Assembly (NCBI RefSeq): GCF_900177625.1
Contig: NZ_FXAU01000001.1
Coordinates: forward strand, 1 to 64,000
DNA: 64,000 bases
Reading direction: 5' to 3'
Source of the DNA: Sphingobacterium psychroaquaticum
Lineage (GTDB): Bacteria; Bacteroidota; Bacteroidia; Sphingobacteriales; Sphingobacteriaceae
Shown here: in pieces, positions 1 to 8,082 of the stretch
Position numbering within the stretch: position 1 is the first letter of the stretch
Layout: each line of letters begins with the position of its first letter
Position numbers and translations under genes: made by a program
The notes under the pieces: generated by a model
Seen by the model: only the letters and a program-made list of their open reading frames with translations
Told to the model about the DNA's origin: nothing
Databases searched by the model: none

Positions 1-95
1 TCTGGATGATTTAGCTTTAAACGGCATGAGGTAGCATAAGGAATGCAGCCTTGATTTTTTGATTACTTTTTTATCAAGAAAAAAGTAAAAAGACA
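1..95. repeat. Dispersed intergenic repeat, copy 1
   Basis: This block recurs 229 bp downstream (230-324) with only two visible differences. It holds a perfect hairpin: TTACTTTTTT (63-72) and AAAAAAGTAA (79-88) around the loop ATCAAG. It starts at or before the window edge, so the unit may be longer. No protein-like reading is convincing in either strand. It looks like a Bacteroidota intergenic repeat rather than a gene. Confidence 0.75.
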
Positions 96-229
96 CCGTC
101 TTTGGCTCGTGTCCTAACAAGTAAAGCAGGAGCGATAATAAAAACTTTTGAAAGCGGCCTAGCGTTCCGACTGCGTTGGCGAACGCTGGGTAAAGCGTTA
201 AAAATCATCCTTGTCTGAACGAAGTGAGT

Positions 230-324
230 TCTGGATGATTTAGCTTTAAACGGCATGAGGTAACATAAGGAATGCAGCCTTGATTTTTTGGTTACTTTTT
301 TATCAAGAAAAAAGTAAAAAGACA
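230..324. repeat. Dispersed intergenic repeat, copy 2
   Basis: Second copy of the block at 1-95. The same 10-bp hairpin lies at 292-317. Just before and inside it, AAATCATCC (202-210) pairs with GGATGATTT (233-241), flanked by TAAAGC (191-196) and GCTTTA (244-249), so the spacer between copies is also structured. The spacer carries GGCTCGTGTCC near 107, a string shared with the repeat family at 9688-9877. Confidence 0.75.
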
Positions 325-346
325 ACACTACGGTATATCGTTTTTT

Positions 347-376
347 AAATAGGCAGGAATCAAGTCCTGCCTATTT
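347..376 (-). terminator. Terminator of the GH125 gene
   Basis: Perfect 12-bp inverted repeat, AAATAGGCAGGA (347-358) and TCCTGCCTATTT (365-376), loop ATCAAG. On the minus strand it is followed by a T run (A run at 341-346 on plus). It lies 11 bp beyond the stop of the minus-strand mannosidase gene. Confidence 0.85.
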
Positions 377-387
377 ATTATTATTTC

Positions 388-1806
388 TTACTTCAGCAAA
401 GCTGGTTTTTCTTGGTATGTTTTCCAGAGAAGCTCTCCGAAAAGTGTATTCGTCCAAGCAAACCAGTGTCTCGTAAATTTCTTAGGATCGTCTTTGTGGA
501 ATGATTCATGCATAAATCCTGTATCGCCATGCGTATTACGAAGTGTCTCAATACAAGTTCTGATTTCATTGTCATTGGTCGAAGTCATAGCGCGCATAAT
601 AATCGCCATAGGCCAGATCATATCACGGCCAATATGAGGACCACCAATTCCTTCGGCTACTTTACCTTTGAAGAAAAATGGATTCTTTTCCGATAGTACG
701 AAATTACGTGTGCGTTGGTAAACCTCGTCGTTTACATCTACTGCACCTAAGTAGGGTAACGATAAAAGCGAAGGAACATTGGCGTCGTCCATCATCATCC
801 GGCTGCCAAAACCATCGACCTCAAAGGCGTAAATGCGCCCGTGGTCTGGGTGATCGACAATACCATAACGATTGACTGCTGTTTCTACCTCTTGCGCTAA
901 TGCTTCCATTTTGGCGGCCAATGTGGTGTTGTTTTTAACCTTACGTAATATTTCAGCTGACTGTCTTAAACTTGTAACAGCAAAAAGGTTGGATGGAATA
1001 AGAAATAAAAATATGGTACAATCATCAGACGGTCTAAAACTTGAACATATTAAACCCACAGGGTTTACTGGGTAACCTAAACCGTCGATTTGTAAGGTAT
1101 CTGTACCACGAGAAGTCGTTCTAGAGAATACATAAGGACTTGTACCATCTTTGCGTTGCTGCTCTACAAAAGTTTTATAGGTATTCTCTTGCGCTTGTAC
1201 CCATTCATCATCAAAAGGTGTGTTATCATTTGTTTCTTTCCAGTAATGATACGCCAATCGAATAGGGTAGCATAAGGAGTCGATCTCCCATTTCCGTTCG
1301 TGAAGACCTGGTTTCATGGTGGTGTGGTCAGAAAACCATTCCCCTTTTTTTGTTGGGTCATTATAAAAGGCATTTGCATATGGATCGATATTGATACATT
1401 TTGCCTGTTTGTTGATAAGCCCCAATATCAAATCTTGTAGTTTGCGGTCTTTCTTCATAAAGGGAAGGTAAGGCCATACTTGCGCACTACTATCGCGTAA
1501 CCACATGGCGTCAATATCACCGGTGATGACATAGGTTAGTTTTTTTGTTGCCGTAGATTCATCATAGATAGTGGTATCCAAAGTATTCGGAAAACAATTA
1601 TTGAACAGCCATCCCAATTCTTTATTGGGTACATTTTTTTGAAATTCAGCAATGGCCCCTTCAATTACTTTGGAGTTGAAATGGCGTTTTTCCACTGGGA
1701 TGCGTACCGGCGGAAATGTGCCTAAATCATTCGCAAAGGAAAATTTACTAGCCACCACGCCAGCGCCCAAAGCAAATGTATTTTGTAAGAAAGTTCTACG
1801 TTTCAT
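388..1806 (-). CDS. GH125 exo-alpha-1,6-mannosidase, exported
   Basis: 472-residue protein of glycoside hydrolase family 125 (formerly DUF1237), which removes terminal alpha-1,6-linked mannose without a metal. It opens with a twin-arginine-like signal (RRTFLQ, then a hydrophobic stretch to about residue 26), so it is probably exported to the periplasm. The family block around residues 93-110 (TGDIDAMWLRDSSAQ) is present, and the length is usual for the family. The gene stands alone, divergent from the RemB-like gene, with its own terminator. No SusC/SusD pair or other mannan gene lies beside it, so the substrate (mannan or N-glycan) is inferred from the family only. Confidence 0.9.
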   Translation of the reverse strand: MKRRTFLQNTFALGAGVVASKFSFANDLGTFPPVRIPVEKRHFNSKVIEGAIAEFQKNVPNKELGWLFNNCFPNTLDTTIYDESTATKKLTYVITGDIDAMWLRDSSAQVWPYLPFMKKDRKLQDLILGLINKQAKCINIDPYANAFYNDPTKKGEWFSDHTTMKPGLHERKWEIDSLCYPIRLAYHYWKETNDNTPFDDEWVQAQENTYKTFVEQQRKDGTSPYVFSRTTSRGTDTLQIDGLGYPVNPVGLICSSFRPSDDCTIFLFLIPSNLFAVTSLRQSAEILRKVKNNTTLAAKMEALAQEVETAVNRYGIVDHPDHGRIYAFEVDGFGSRMMMDDANVPSLLSLPYLGAVDVNDEVYQRTRNFVLSEKNPFFFKGKVAEGIGGPHIGRDMIWPMAIIMRAMTSTNDNEIRTCIETLRNTHGDTGFMHESFHKDDPKKFTRHWFAWTNTLFGELLWKTYQEKPALLK

Positions 1807-1941
1807 GGTTTGTTTATTGTTTTGTTTGTAGCTAAAGATAATGAAAAAACAGAAAAATGAAAGGTGAATAAACGTTTTAGCAATATTTTTTTGAACTTAT
1901 CGTTCTTCTTTAGCATTTCCTTTATATATTATGGCATTTTA

Positions 1942-2000
1942 TTGCTTATACAAGGATTTTACCTAAGTTTGTAGCTTGGATTTTCTAGGCCATAAGTTTG
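1942..2000 (+). promoter_or_regulatory. Two overlapping promoters for the RemB-like gene
   Basis: TTG (1942-1944), 19 bp, TAAGTTTG (1964-1971) gives a first promoter. The TTG at the end of that -7 box (1969-1971) sits 21 bp upstream of a second TAAGTTTG (1993-2000). Both fit the Bacteroidota TTG / TAnnTTTG pattern, so the -7 box of one can serve as the -33 box of the next. The start codon is at 2026. Confidence 0.65.
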
Positions 2001-2025
2001 TTTTTATAGTAATATTCTTTTCTTT

Positions 2026-3651
2026 ATGAAGTTCACAAAGTGCTTATCAATAGCGATTCTTCTTTGTAGTGCTGTTCAGGTCTCAAAGGCGCAGATTAAA
2101 AGCCAGACCTATTCGTTTCAGCACGATCAGAAATATAACGATCTTTTATATTCTCCGAGCACCAGATACCATACAGCCGTTAAGCCATATGTGTTAAAAG
2201 GAGAGCTCTTGAATCGATTTGATTCGCTTCAAAATACGAACCAGATGGATTCTCAAAATTGGTTCGTTCGTAAGATTTTCAATGAGCATTTGGTGGATGT
2301 CAAGAAAGACGACCATACTTTCTTCCTTGACTTCTTACCTGACTTTGTCATGGGAAAAGAAATGTTCGATACAGATAAGCGAACAACATGGCTTAACACA
2401 AGAGGGTTTCAAGCAGGATTAACAATCGGTGATAAATTCACGTTCTATGCCAATGCATTCGAAAACCAAGGTGTATTTCCGCGTTACTTGGATGAGTATA
2501 TGAGCCAGAACGGAGTTGTACCCGGACAAGGTACCGTGGAAAACCAATCGAAGAATAAGAAAGATTGGATGTATGCTACGGCCAGTTTGACCTATGATTT
2601 TAGTGATTACTTGCAAGCTACATTGGCGTATGACAAAAATCACATTGGAGATGGTTATCGGTCTTTACTCTTATCTGATTTTTCGTCGAACTACACACAT
2701 TTGAAATTGAGTGGTAAGATTGGAAATGTGCAGTACACATCGATTTGGGCCTATATGACAGATCCTAAAAATCCACGTATAGATTCTTTGAATTCGGGTG
2801 GACGTTTTGGAGATGGTATTAAATGGGGGGCTTTCCAGTATTTAGATTATAATGCGACAAATAGATTGTCAATTGGTTTTTTTCAAGCCGTCGTTTGGGC
2901 AAACCAAAACGAAGCCGGACATCGTGGGTTTGATTTCAACTACTTAAATCCGGTTATTTTCCTACGTCCGGTTGAGTCCAATAATTCTACTTCACCCGAT
3001 AAGATGTTTCTGGGTTTGAATGCAAAGTATAAAGTGCTGGATAATATGACAGCCTACGGTCAGTTTTTATTGGGCGAATTTACTGCGAAGGAGTTTTTTG
3101 GAGGAAAAGGATATGCGCATAACAAATGGGGTACACAACTTGGTGTGAAAGGCTTCGATTTGTTTAAAGTGAAACGCTTGAATTTCTTGGCAGAGTATAA
3201 TGTGGTTCGTCCTTATACGTACCAGCATTTTACGTCCATTTCCAATTATAGCAACCATGGGGAGCCTTTGGCACATCCAAGAGGAGCTAATTTCAAAGAA
3301 TTGGTGGGGATTGCAAATTATTCGTGGAAGCGGTTTGACTTTTCATTGCAAGGCTTGTATAGTGTCTATGGGACGGATCCGGCAGATGGAACTAATATGG
3401 GGGGCGATATTTTTCAATCTTACCTCACTATTCCTCATACATATGGGAATTCCATTGGTCAGGGCATTAAACACAATCTTTTCTACGCGGATGCGAAAGC
3501 AGCTTATGTGTTAAACCCGAAATACAACCTCCGTTTTGAAGTAGGGTATACGCAACGCTTCAATCGGGTAGAAGATGCACCAACTGAAAAGTCTGGTGTT
3601 ATTACCTTTGGTTTACGCTCGTCATTCCGCAATTTCTACGGCGATATGTAG
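2026..3651 (+). CDS. RemB-like gliding/outer-membrane protein
   Basis: 541-residue secreted protein with a signal peptide cleaved near residue 22 (SKA before Q). The body is rich in alternating aromatic/polar beta strands, with no lipobox and no plug domain, as in outer-membrane barrel proteins. N-terminal blocks (residues about 85-150, with FLPDFVMG and TRGFQAG) resemble the RemB gliding-motility family of Flavobacteriia, which also occurs in non-gliding Bacteroidota. It is a single gene with two tandem promoters and is followed after 76 bp by aroQ, which has its own promoter. A role in motility cannot be deduced here; a general surface function is as likely. Confidence 0.65.
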   Translation: MKFTKCLSIAILLCSAVQVSKAQIKSQTYSFQHDQKYNDLLYSPSTRYHTAVKPYVLKGELLNRFDSLQNTNQMDSQNWFVRKIFNEHLVDVKKDDHTFFLDFLPDFVMGKEMFDTDKRTTWLNTRGFQAGLTIGDKFTFYANAFENQGVFPRYLDEYMSQNGVVPGQGTVENQSKNKKDWMYATASLTYDFSDYLQATLAYDKNHIGDGYRSLLLSDFSSNYTHLKLSGKIGNVQYTSIWAYMTDPKNPRIDSLNSGGRFGDGIKWGAFQYLDYNATNRLSIGFFQAVVWANQNEAGHRGFDFNYLNPVIFLRPVESNNSTSPDKMFLGLNAKYKVLDNMTAYGQFLLGEFTAKEFFGGKGYAHNKWGTQLGVKGFDLFKVKRLNFLAEYNVVRPYTYQHFTSISNYSNHGEPLAHPRGANFKELVGIANYSWKRFDFSLQGLYSVYGTDPADGTNMGGDIFQSYLTIPHTYGNSIGQGIKHNLFYADAKAAYVLNPKYNLRFEVGYTQRFNRVEDAPTEKSGVITFGLRSSFRNFYGDM

Positions 3652-3677
3652 CGAGAAGTCTTGTCCCGTATAGGATT

Positions 3678-3708
3678 TTGCATTTAAAAGCAATTTTAAT
3701 TAAGTTTA
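3678..3708 (+). promoter_or_regulatory. aroQ promoter
   Basis: TTTTG ending at 3680, 20 bp, then TAAGTTTA (3701-3708). The spacer and -7 region share a near-identical stretch with the lgt/M42 divergent promoter at 6392-6419 (AAAGCAATTTTA followed by TAAGTTT). The start codon follows 19 bp after the -7 box. Confidence 0.65.
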
Positions 3709-3727
3709 CGATAGCATTAATTAAAGT

Positions 3728-4144
3728 ATGAAACGAATATTGATTATGAACGGCCCCAACTTAAACCTGTTGGGCGTACGTGAAAAAAGCATATATGGAG
3801 ATAAAGATTTCGAAGGTTTCTTCGCCGATCTAAAGCAGGACTTCGCTGCGGTAGAACTTTTCTATTTCCAGAGTAACCATGAAGGCGAACTGATCGACAA
3901 ACTGCACGAAGTTGGTTTTTCGTATGACGGTATTGTGTTGAATGCAGGGGCCTACACGCATACTTCCATTGCTATTGCCGATGCTATTTCAGCTATCAAT
4001 ACCCCGGTAGTGGAGGTCCATATTTCCAATGTGCATCAGCGGGAATCATTTAGACACCACTCTTATTTAGCGAAAAGCTGTGTCGGGGTAATCTGTGGTT
4101 TTGGATTAAAGAGCTATACCCTGGGGATCCAGAGTTTTTTATAG
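3728..4144 (+). CDS. aroQ: Type II 3-dehydroquinate dehydratase
   Basis: 138-residue cytosolic enzyme that converts 3-dehydroquinate to 3-dehydroshikimate in the shikimate pathway. All type II signatures are present: the N-terminal NGPNLNLLG, the catalytic-loop region with the following tyrosine (about residues 12-23), SNHEGELID near 57, NAGAYTHTS near 76, and EVHISNVHQRE near 97, whose histidine is the usual acid. The length is slightly under the usual 145. Single gene with a clear upstream promoter and a downstream terminator; no other aro gene is adjacent. Confidence 0.95.
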   Translation: MKRILIMNGPNLNLLGVREKSIYGDKDFEGFFADLKQDFAAVELFYFQSNHEGELIDKLHEVGFSYDGIVLNAGAYTHTSIAIADAISAINTPVVEVHISNVHQRESFRHHSYLAKSCVGVICGFGLKSYTLGIQSFL

Positions 4145-4158
4145 TAGCACAAAGCTAT

Positions 4159-4224
4159 AAAGAGGTTAAATCGTCATATTATTTGTGATTTTTTTCACAG
4201 CTTCGCGGTTTAACCTCTTTTTCT
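4159..4224 (+). terminator. aroQ terminator
   Basis: AAAGAGGTTAAA (4159-4170) pairs perfectly with TTTAACCTCTTT (4209-4220) and is followed by further T residues. It lies between the convergent aroQ and MFS genes and could serve both. Confidence 0.8.
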
Positions 4225-4239
4225 TTGCGATTTATTTAT

Positions 4240-5442
4240 CTACTGTTTAATCTGTGCAATAATATTTTTGCTGGCTAAATGTATGGCCAGTGAGATGCAA
4301 GCCGTTAAGCACATCACGGTAACCATCGGGTAAGGTGTATCGTTGTGAAAGTAACTCACCAGTCCGGAGGTCAGTGCACCAATCCCCATTTGTATACAAC
4401 CCAAGAGAGCGGAAGCACTTCCCGCCAAGGCCTTAAAGGGTGATAAGGCGAGAGCCGATGTATTGGGGAAAATAAACCCATGCCCCAACAGGAAAAGAAA
4501 GATTAAGCCCAGTAGCGTTGGAAAGTTAAGATTGCCCGAAACTAAGGACAGAACCATAAGACTTCCAATACAGGACTGCCAAATATTTGCAGACCGACTG
4601 ATCTGGCTGCTATTCCACCTTTTTAAAATTGCCCTATTTATTTGCGTTGCAATGACCATCGCGGAAGCCACAAAGGCGAAAGCGAGACCGTATTGGCTTT
4701 GGGTCAAGCCGAAATATTGCTGCATAACAAAGGAGGAACCTGCAAGATAGGCATACATCCCGGAGGAGGCAATGGAACCCACTAGTGCATACAGCAGGAA
4801 CGTTTGGTTCGTCAATACTTCGGTGAATTTTCCTAAGATTGCTTTAGGGCGAAGTGAAAAACTCGGATCACCGGCATACGATTCGGGCAACAGGAAAATA
4901 GTTGCCAATAGAATCAAAAAGCCTATCGTGGCTAGGGAGGCGAAGATATAATGCCAATCAAAATATTGGAGCAATAAGGCACCTGCACTAGGAGCTAAGA
5001 TAGGTGATATGGCAATAACGAGCATCAGCAAACTGAATACCCGTGCTGCTTCGCGTGGTTCATAGTAATCCTGGATCATTGCACGTGATGCAACCATGCC
5101 GGCACAGCTTCCCAAAGCTTGAAGAAAGCGAAGCACAATCAGGTGTTCAATATCGCGCGTGAAGAGACACAGTAAAGTAGTACTGATGTAGATAACCAGT
5201 CCGGCCATTAGGGGTTTTTTACGCCCATATTTATCCAACAATGGACCATAGATTAACTGTCCAAATGCAATACCTATAAAGAAGCTGGTGAGGGATAGTT
5301 GCACTTTATCGACAGAGGTATTAAAATCCGTAGCAATGGTTTGAAAGGCCGGGAGGTACATATCGATAGAAAAAGGACCTATGGCGGATAAGAAGCCTAG
5401 AATAAGTAAGATGATGCCTCGATTTGTTGTTGTTTTCTGCAT
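4240..5442 (-). CDS. Bcr/CflA-type MFS drug efflux transporter
   Basis: 400-residue inner-membrane protein with about 12 hydrophobic helices. It belongs to the major facilitator superfamily, Bcr/CflA subfamily, proton-driven exporters of drugs such as bicyclomycin. The family hallmarks are the N-terminal SIDMYLPAFQ after helix 1 and GPLLDKYGRKKP in the loop between helices 2 and 3 (about residues 67-78). It sits downstream of lgt on the same strand but is separated by a terminator-like hairpin (5494-5530), so it is probably transcribed on its own. The real substrate cannot be read from the sequence. Confidence 0.9.
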   Translation of the reverse strand: MQKTTTNRGIILLILGFLSAIGPFSIDMYLPAFQTIATDFNTSVDKVQLSLTSFFIGIAFGQLIYGPLLDKYGRKKPLMAGLVIYISTTLLCLFTRDIEHLIVLRFLQALGSCAGMVASRAMIQDYYEPREAARVFSLLMLVIAISPILAPSAGALLLQYFDWHYIFASLATIGFLILLATIFLLPESYAGDPSFSLRPKAILGKFTEVLTNQTFLLYALVGSIASSGMYAYLAGSSFVMQQYFGLTQSQYGLAFAFVASAMVIATQINRAILKRWNSSQISRSANIWQSCIGSLMVLSLVSGNLNFPTLLGLIFLFLLGHGFIFPNTSALALSPFKALAGSASALLGCIQMGIGALTSGLVSYFHNDTPYPMVTVMCLTACISLAIHLASKNIIAQIKQ

Positions 5443-5493
5443 GTAATTTAAGGGTAAACTAAAAAGGATGTTTTATACGATAGAATAGTATAA

Positions 5494-5530
5494 AAACAAA
5501 GAACCCATCTATATGATGGGCTCTCTGTTT
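5494..5530 (-). terminator. lgt terminator
   Basis: The hairpin built on GAACCCATC (5501-5509) and GATGGGCTC (5515-5523) extends outward with a few mismatches. The A-rich flank at 5492-5496 gives a U tail on the minus strand. It lies just downstream of the lgt stop. Confidence 0.7.
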
Positions 5531-5531
5531 C

Positions 5532-6356
5532 TTATTTTTGTGCTGTTTTGGGTTTTCTGAACATCAGGAAGAGTCCCACCAACATAAACGGTATGCTGAG
5601 TAGTTGTCCCATATTGAAACGCATACCCGCTTCAAAAGCTTCTTGATTTTCTTTAAAAAATTCCAGTCCGAAGCGTGCGCCAAACAGTAATACCAAGAAA
5701 ATACCAAAGAAATATCCTGCTTTTGGTTTCGCATTGCGTTGGTACATTGTCCAAAGGATGAGGAAGATAATAAGATAAGCAAGTGCTTCATACAATTGTG
5801 CCGGGTGGCGCGGTAACATATCTACTTTCTCGAAGACTACAGCCCAAGGTACATCGGTTTGTAACCCGATGATTTCAGAGTTGAAAAAGTTTCCTAGACG
5901 TACGAAAGCACCAGCAATCGGTACGACAAGTACCAAGCGGTCGGCAATCCATATAAAATCTGTCTTGGTCTTTTTTGCAAACAACCATAAAGCGACTAAA
6001 ATACCGATAGCACCGCCGTGACTTGCTAAGCCTTGGAATCCGGTCAACTCCCAGCCGTCGGGCCCTTTGCGGAAAGGCAAAATCATCTCCAGCGGGTGTT
6101 GTATGTAGTAATCGAATTCGTAGAATAGGCAGTGCCCTAAACGCGCTCCAATTAAGGTGCCTAAAAAGATATAAATACTCAATTGATCAAGGAGTTCCTG
6201 GCTTTTTCCTTCCCGTTTAAAGACGCGAAGCATCAGGACGTAAGACACGATAAATGCCGCCAAAAAGCATAGTGCATAATACCGTAGTCCAAAGGAACCT
6301 AGTTGAAACAACACTGGGTCGATGTTCCAGTGAATAACATTTAAAGTTGATTGCAT
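5532..6356 (-). CDS. lgt: Prolipoprotein diacylglyceryl transferase
   Basis: 274-residue polytopic inner-membrane enzyme that moves diacylglycerol from phosphatidylglycerol to the lipobox cysteine of prelipoproteins, the first step of lipoprotein maturation. Family motifs are visible: ASHGGAIG around residue 112 and RLGNFFNSEIIG around residue 153 (the Lgt signature), with about seven hydrophobic segments. The length is typical. It is divergent from the M42 peptidase gene, with which it shares a symmetric promoter region. It serves the many lipoproteins coded in this window (for example at 29994, 39251, 52944, 54242). Confidence 0.95.
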   Translation of the reverse strand: MQSTLNVIHWNIDPVLFQLGSFGLRYYALCFLAAFIVSYVLMLRVFKREGKSQELLDQLSIYIFLGTLIGARLGHCLFYEFDYYIQHPLEMILPFRKGPDGWELTGFQGLASHGGAIGILVALWLFAKKTKTDFIWIADRLVLVVPIAGAFVRLGNFFNSEIIGLQTDVPWAVVFEKVDMLPRHPAQLYEALAYLIIFLILWTMYQRNAKPKAGYFFGIFLVLLFGARFGLEFFKENQEAFEAGMRFNMGQLLSIPFMLVGLFLMFRKPKTAQK

Positions 6357-6374
6357 ATGGTGCTATTATGTGGT

Positions 6375-6419
6375 AAACTTAGATAAAATTGTATATAAAA
6401 GCAATTTTATCTAAGTTTG
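6375..6419. promoter_or_regulatory. Symmetric divergent promoter of lgt and the M42 peptidase gene
   Basis: A perfect 17-bp inverted repeat (6375-6391 and 6402-6418) with a 10-bp centre. On plus, TTG (6389-6391), 20 bp, TAAGTTTG (6412-6419) points to the peptidase gene. On minus the mirror image gives TTG, 20 bp, TAAGTTTA toward lgt. Each arm therefore holds the -7 box of one promoter and the -33 box of the other. Confidence 0.7.
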
Positions 6420-6462
6420 AAAAGAAGACAAATCAACGATGTTTGCATAATAAATTATATAC

Positions 6463-7581
6463 ATGGCAAGTAAAAAAGAGAAGGAAGCGAAGAAGCATTT
6501 AACGGTAGTTACCGAGAAGTCGCTTAAGTTTTTTGAAAAATATATTAATAACCCTTCTCCGACAGGGTTTGAATGGCAGGGGCAACGTTTATGGCTGGAT
6601 TATTTGAAGTCTTACGTTGATGATACATATATCGATAACTATGGTACGGCAATGGGGGTTATTAATCCGGACGCCAAGTACAAAGTGGTTATTGAGGCAC
6701 ATGCGGATGAGATTTCGTGGTTTGTAAATTATATAACCAAGGATGGTTTGATCTATGTAATTCGTAATGGTGGTTCCGATCATCAGATTGCACCTTCGAA
6801 GCGCGTGAATATCCATACTGATAAGGGCATGGTCAAAGCTGTTTTCGGATGGCCAGCTATTCATACGCGCTCGGGAGAAAAGGAGGAGGCACCAACATTA
6901 AAAAATATATTCCTGGATTGTGGCGCTACTTCCCAAGAAGAAGTGGAGGCTTTAGGGATTCATGTGGGATGTGTGGTGACCTATGAAGATGAATTCATGG
7001 TCCTTAACGATCGTTACTACGTGGGGCGTGCATTGGATAACAGAGCCGGCGGTTTTATGATTGCCGAAGTTGCGCGTTTATTGCACGAAAACAAGAAAAA
7101 ATTACCCTTTGGATTATATATCGTCAATTCGGTGCAAGAAGAGATTGGACTCCGTGGTGCAGAGATGATTGCGCATCATATTAAGCCAAATGTAGCCATC
7201 GTGACCGATGTAACACACGATACGCAAACGCCTATGATCAACAAGATTACGCAAGGAGATTTAGCTTGTGGTAAAGGTCCTGTTTTATCGTATGCTCCGG
7301 CTGTTCAGATTAATTTGAACAAGTTGTTGATGGAGGTGGCAACGAGCAAGGAAATTCCATTCCAGCGTCAGGCTTCTTCGCGGTATACCGGAACGGATAC
7401 GGATGCGTTTGCTTATTCCAATGGCGGTGTTCCATCGGCCTTGATATCTCTACCACTTCGTTATATGCATACAACAGTAGAAATGATCCATAAAGAAGAC
7501 GTAGATAATGTTATCCGACTGATCTACGAAGCTGTCTTGAAAATTGAGGACGGACAAGATTTTAGATCATTTACAAAATAG
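6463..7581 (+). CDS. M42-family metallo-aminopeptidase
   Basis: 372-residue cytosolic peptidase of family M42 (glutamyl aminopeptidase / TET / FrvX type), which trims amino acids from peptides using two metal ions. Metal-site motifs are readable: EAHADEISW near residue 76, GRALDNRAGG near 190, the catalytic EEIGLRGAE near 226 and TDVTHDT near 249. The late block RYTGTDTDAF near 308 and the terminal histidine region RYMHTTVEMIH near 332 complete the site. It starts after a clear TAAGTTTG promoter and is followed, 34 bp on, by the DUF3467 gene, probably in one transcript that ends at 7996. Confidence 0.92.
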   Translation: MASKKEKEAKKHLTVVTEKSLKFFEKYINNPSPTGFEWQGQRLWLDYLKSYVDDTYIDNYGTAMGVINPDAKYKVVIEAHADEISWFVNYITKDGLIYVIRNGGSDHQIAPSKRVNIHTDKGMVKAVFGWPAIHTRSGEKEEAPTLKNIFLDCGATSQEEVEALGIHVGCVVTYEDEFMVLNDRYYVGRALDNRAGGFMIAEVARLLHENKKKLPFGLYIVNSVQEEIGLRGAEMIAHHIKPNVAIVTDVTHDTQTPMINKITQGDLACGKGPVLSYAPAVQINLNKLLMEVATSKEIPFQRQASSRYTGTDTDAFAYSNGGVPSALISLPLRYMHTTVEMIHKEDVDNVIRLIYEAVLKIEDGQDFRSFTK

Positions 7582-7615
7582 ACACACAATTATTAATTAT
7601 TAAAGAATAGAGAAG

Positions 7616-7957
7616 ATGGACGTAAATTTCATGGATTTAAACAACAAGGAAGACGAGAATACAGAGAATAACGAATTAAGCATTGAACTGAGTGAAGAGA
7701 TGGCAGAGGGAACGTATAGCAATTTAGCGATCATTACGCACTCGACCTCTGAATTTGTATTGGATTTTATCCGTATCATGCCAGGAATTCCAAAGGCAAA
7801 AGTGAAGTCACGCATTATTTTGACCCCAGAACATGCAAAGCGCCTGTTGGGAGCCTTGCAGGATAATGTAAATAGATTTGAAGCCGGAAACGGACCAATT
7901 AAATCCAATGACCCAGCCTTTCCAGTAAATTTTGGATCACCAAAAGGTGATGCATAA
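7616..7957 (+). CDS. DUF3467 family protein
   Basis: 113-residue acidic cytosolic protein. It matches the small DUF3467 family of Bacteroidota and other bacteria, whose function is unknown. The readable core is a run of beta strands from about residue 38 to 80 (FVLDFIRIMPG, then ARVK-like KAKVKSRIILTPEHAKRLL), ending with a C-terminal tail. No signal or membrane segment. It lies 34 bp after the M42 peptidase gene and before a strong terminator, so the two are probably co-transcribed. Confidence 0.85.
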   Translation: MDVNFMDLNNKEDENTENNELSIELSEEMAEGTYSNLAIITHSTSEFVLDFIRIMPGIPKAKVKSRIILTPEHAKRLLGALQDNVNRFEAGNGPIKSNDPAFPVNFGSPKGDA

Positions 7958-7996
7958 ACAAAAAGAGGAATGCACATCGCATTCCTCTTTTTGTTT
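7956..7996 (+). terminator. Strong terminator overlapping a stop codon
   Basis: Perfect 18-bp stem (7956-7973 with 7979-7996) around the loop ACATC, ending in a T-rich arm. The stem begins inside the TAA stop (7955-7957) of the DUF3467 gene. Confidence 0.9.
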
Positions 7997-8082
7997 AAAT
8001 AATGTCCTATTCTTTTATTGAAAATCAAGTGCACTTTTGGGAAACCAATACGCCTTTCGTTTGTTTTACAATAAAAGCGATT

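Noticed and set aside
74..328. Open frame of 84 codons on the minus strand
   Set aside because: It lies entirely in the hairpin-rich repeat and its reading follows the repeat unit; composition is not protein-like.
8002..8082. Earlier start of the GNAT-nitrilase gene
   Set aside because: The start would lie 6 bp after a terminator and the extra residues do not fit the GNAT fold.
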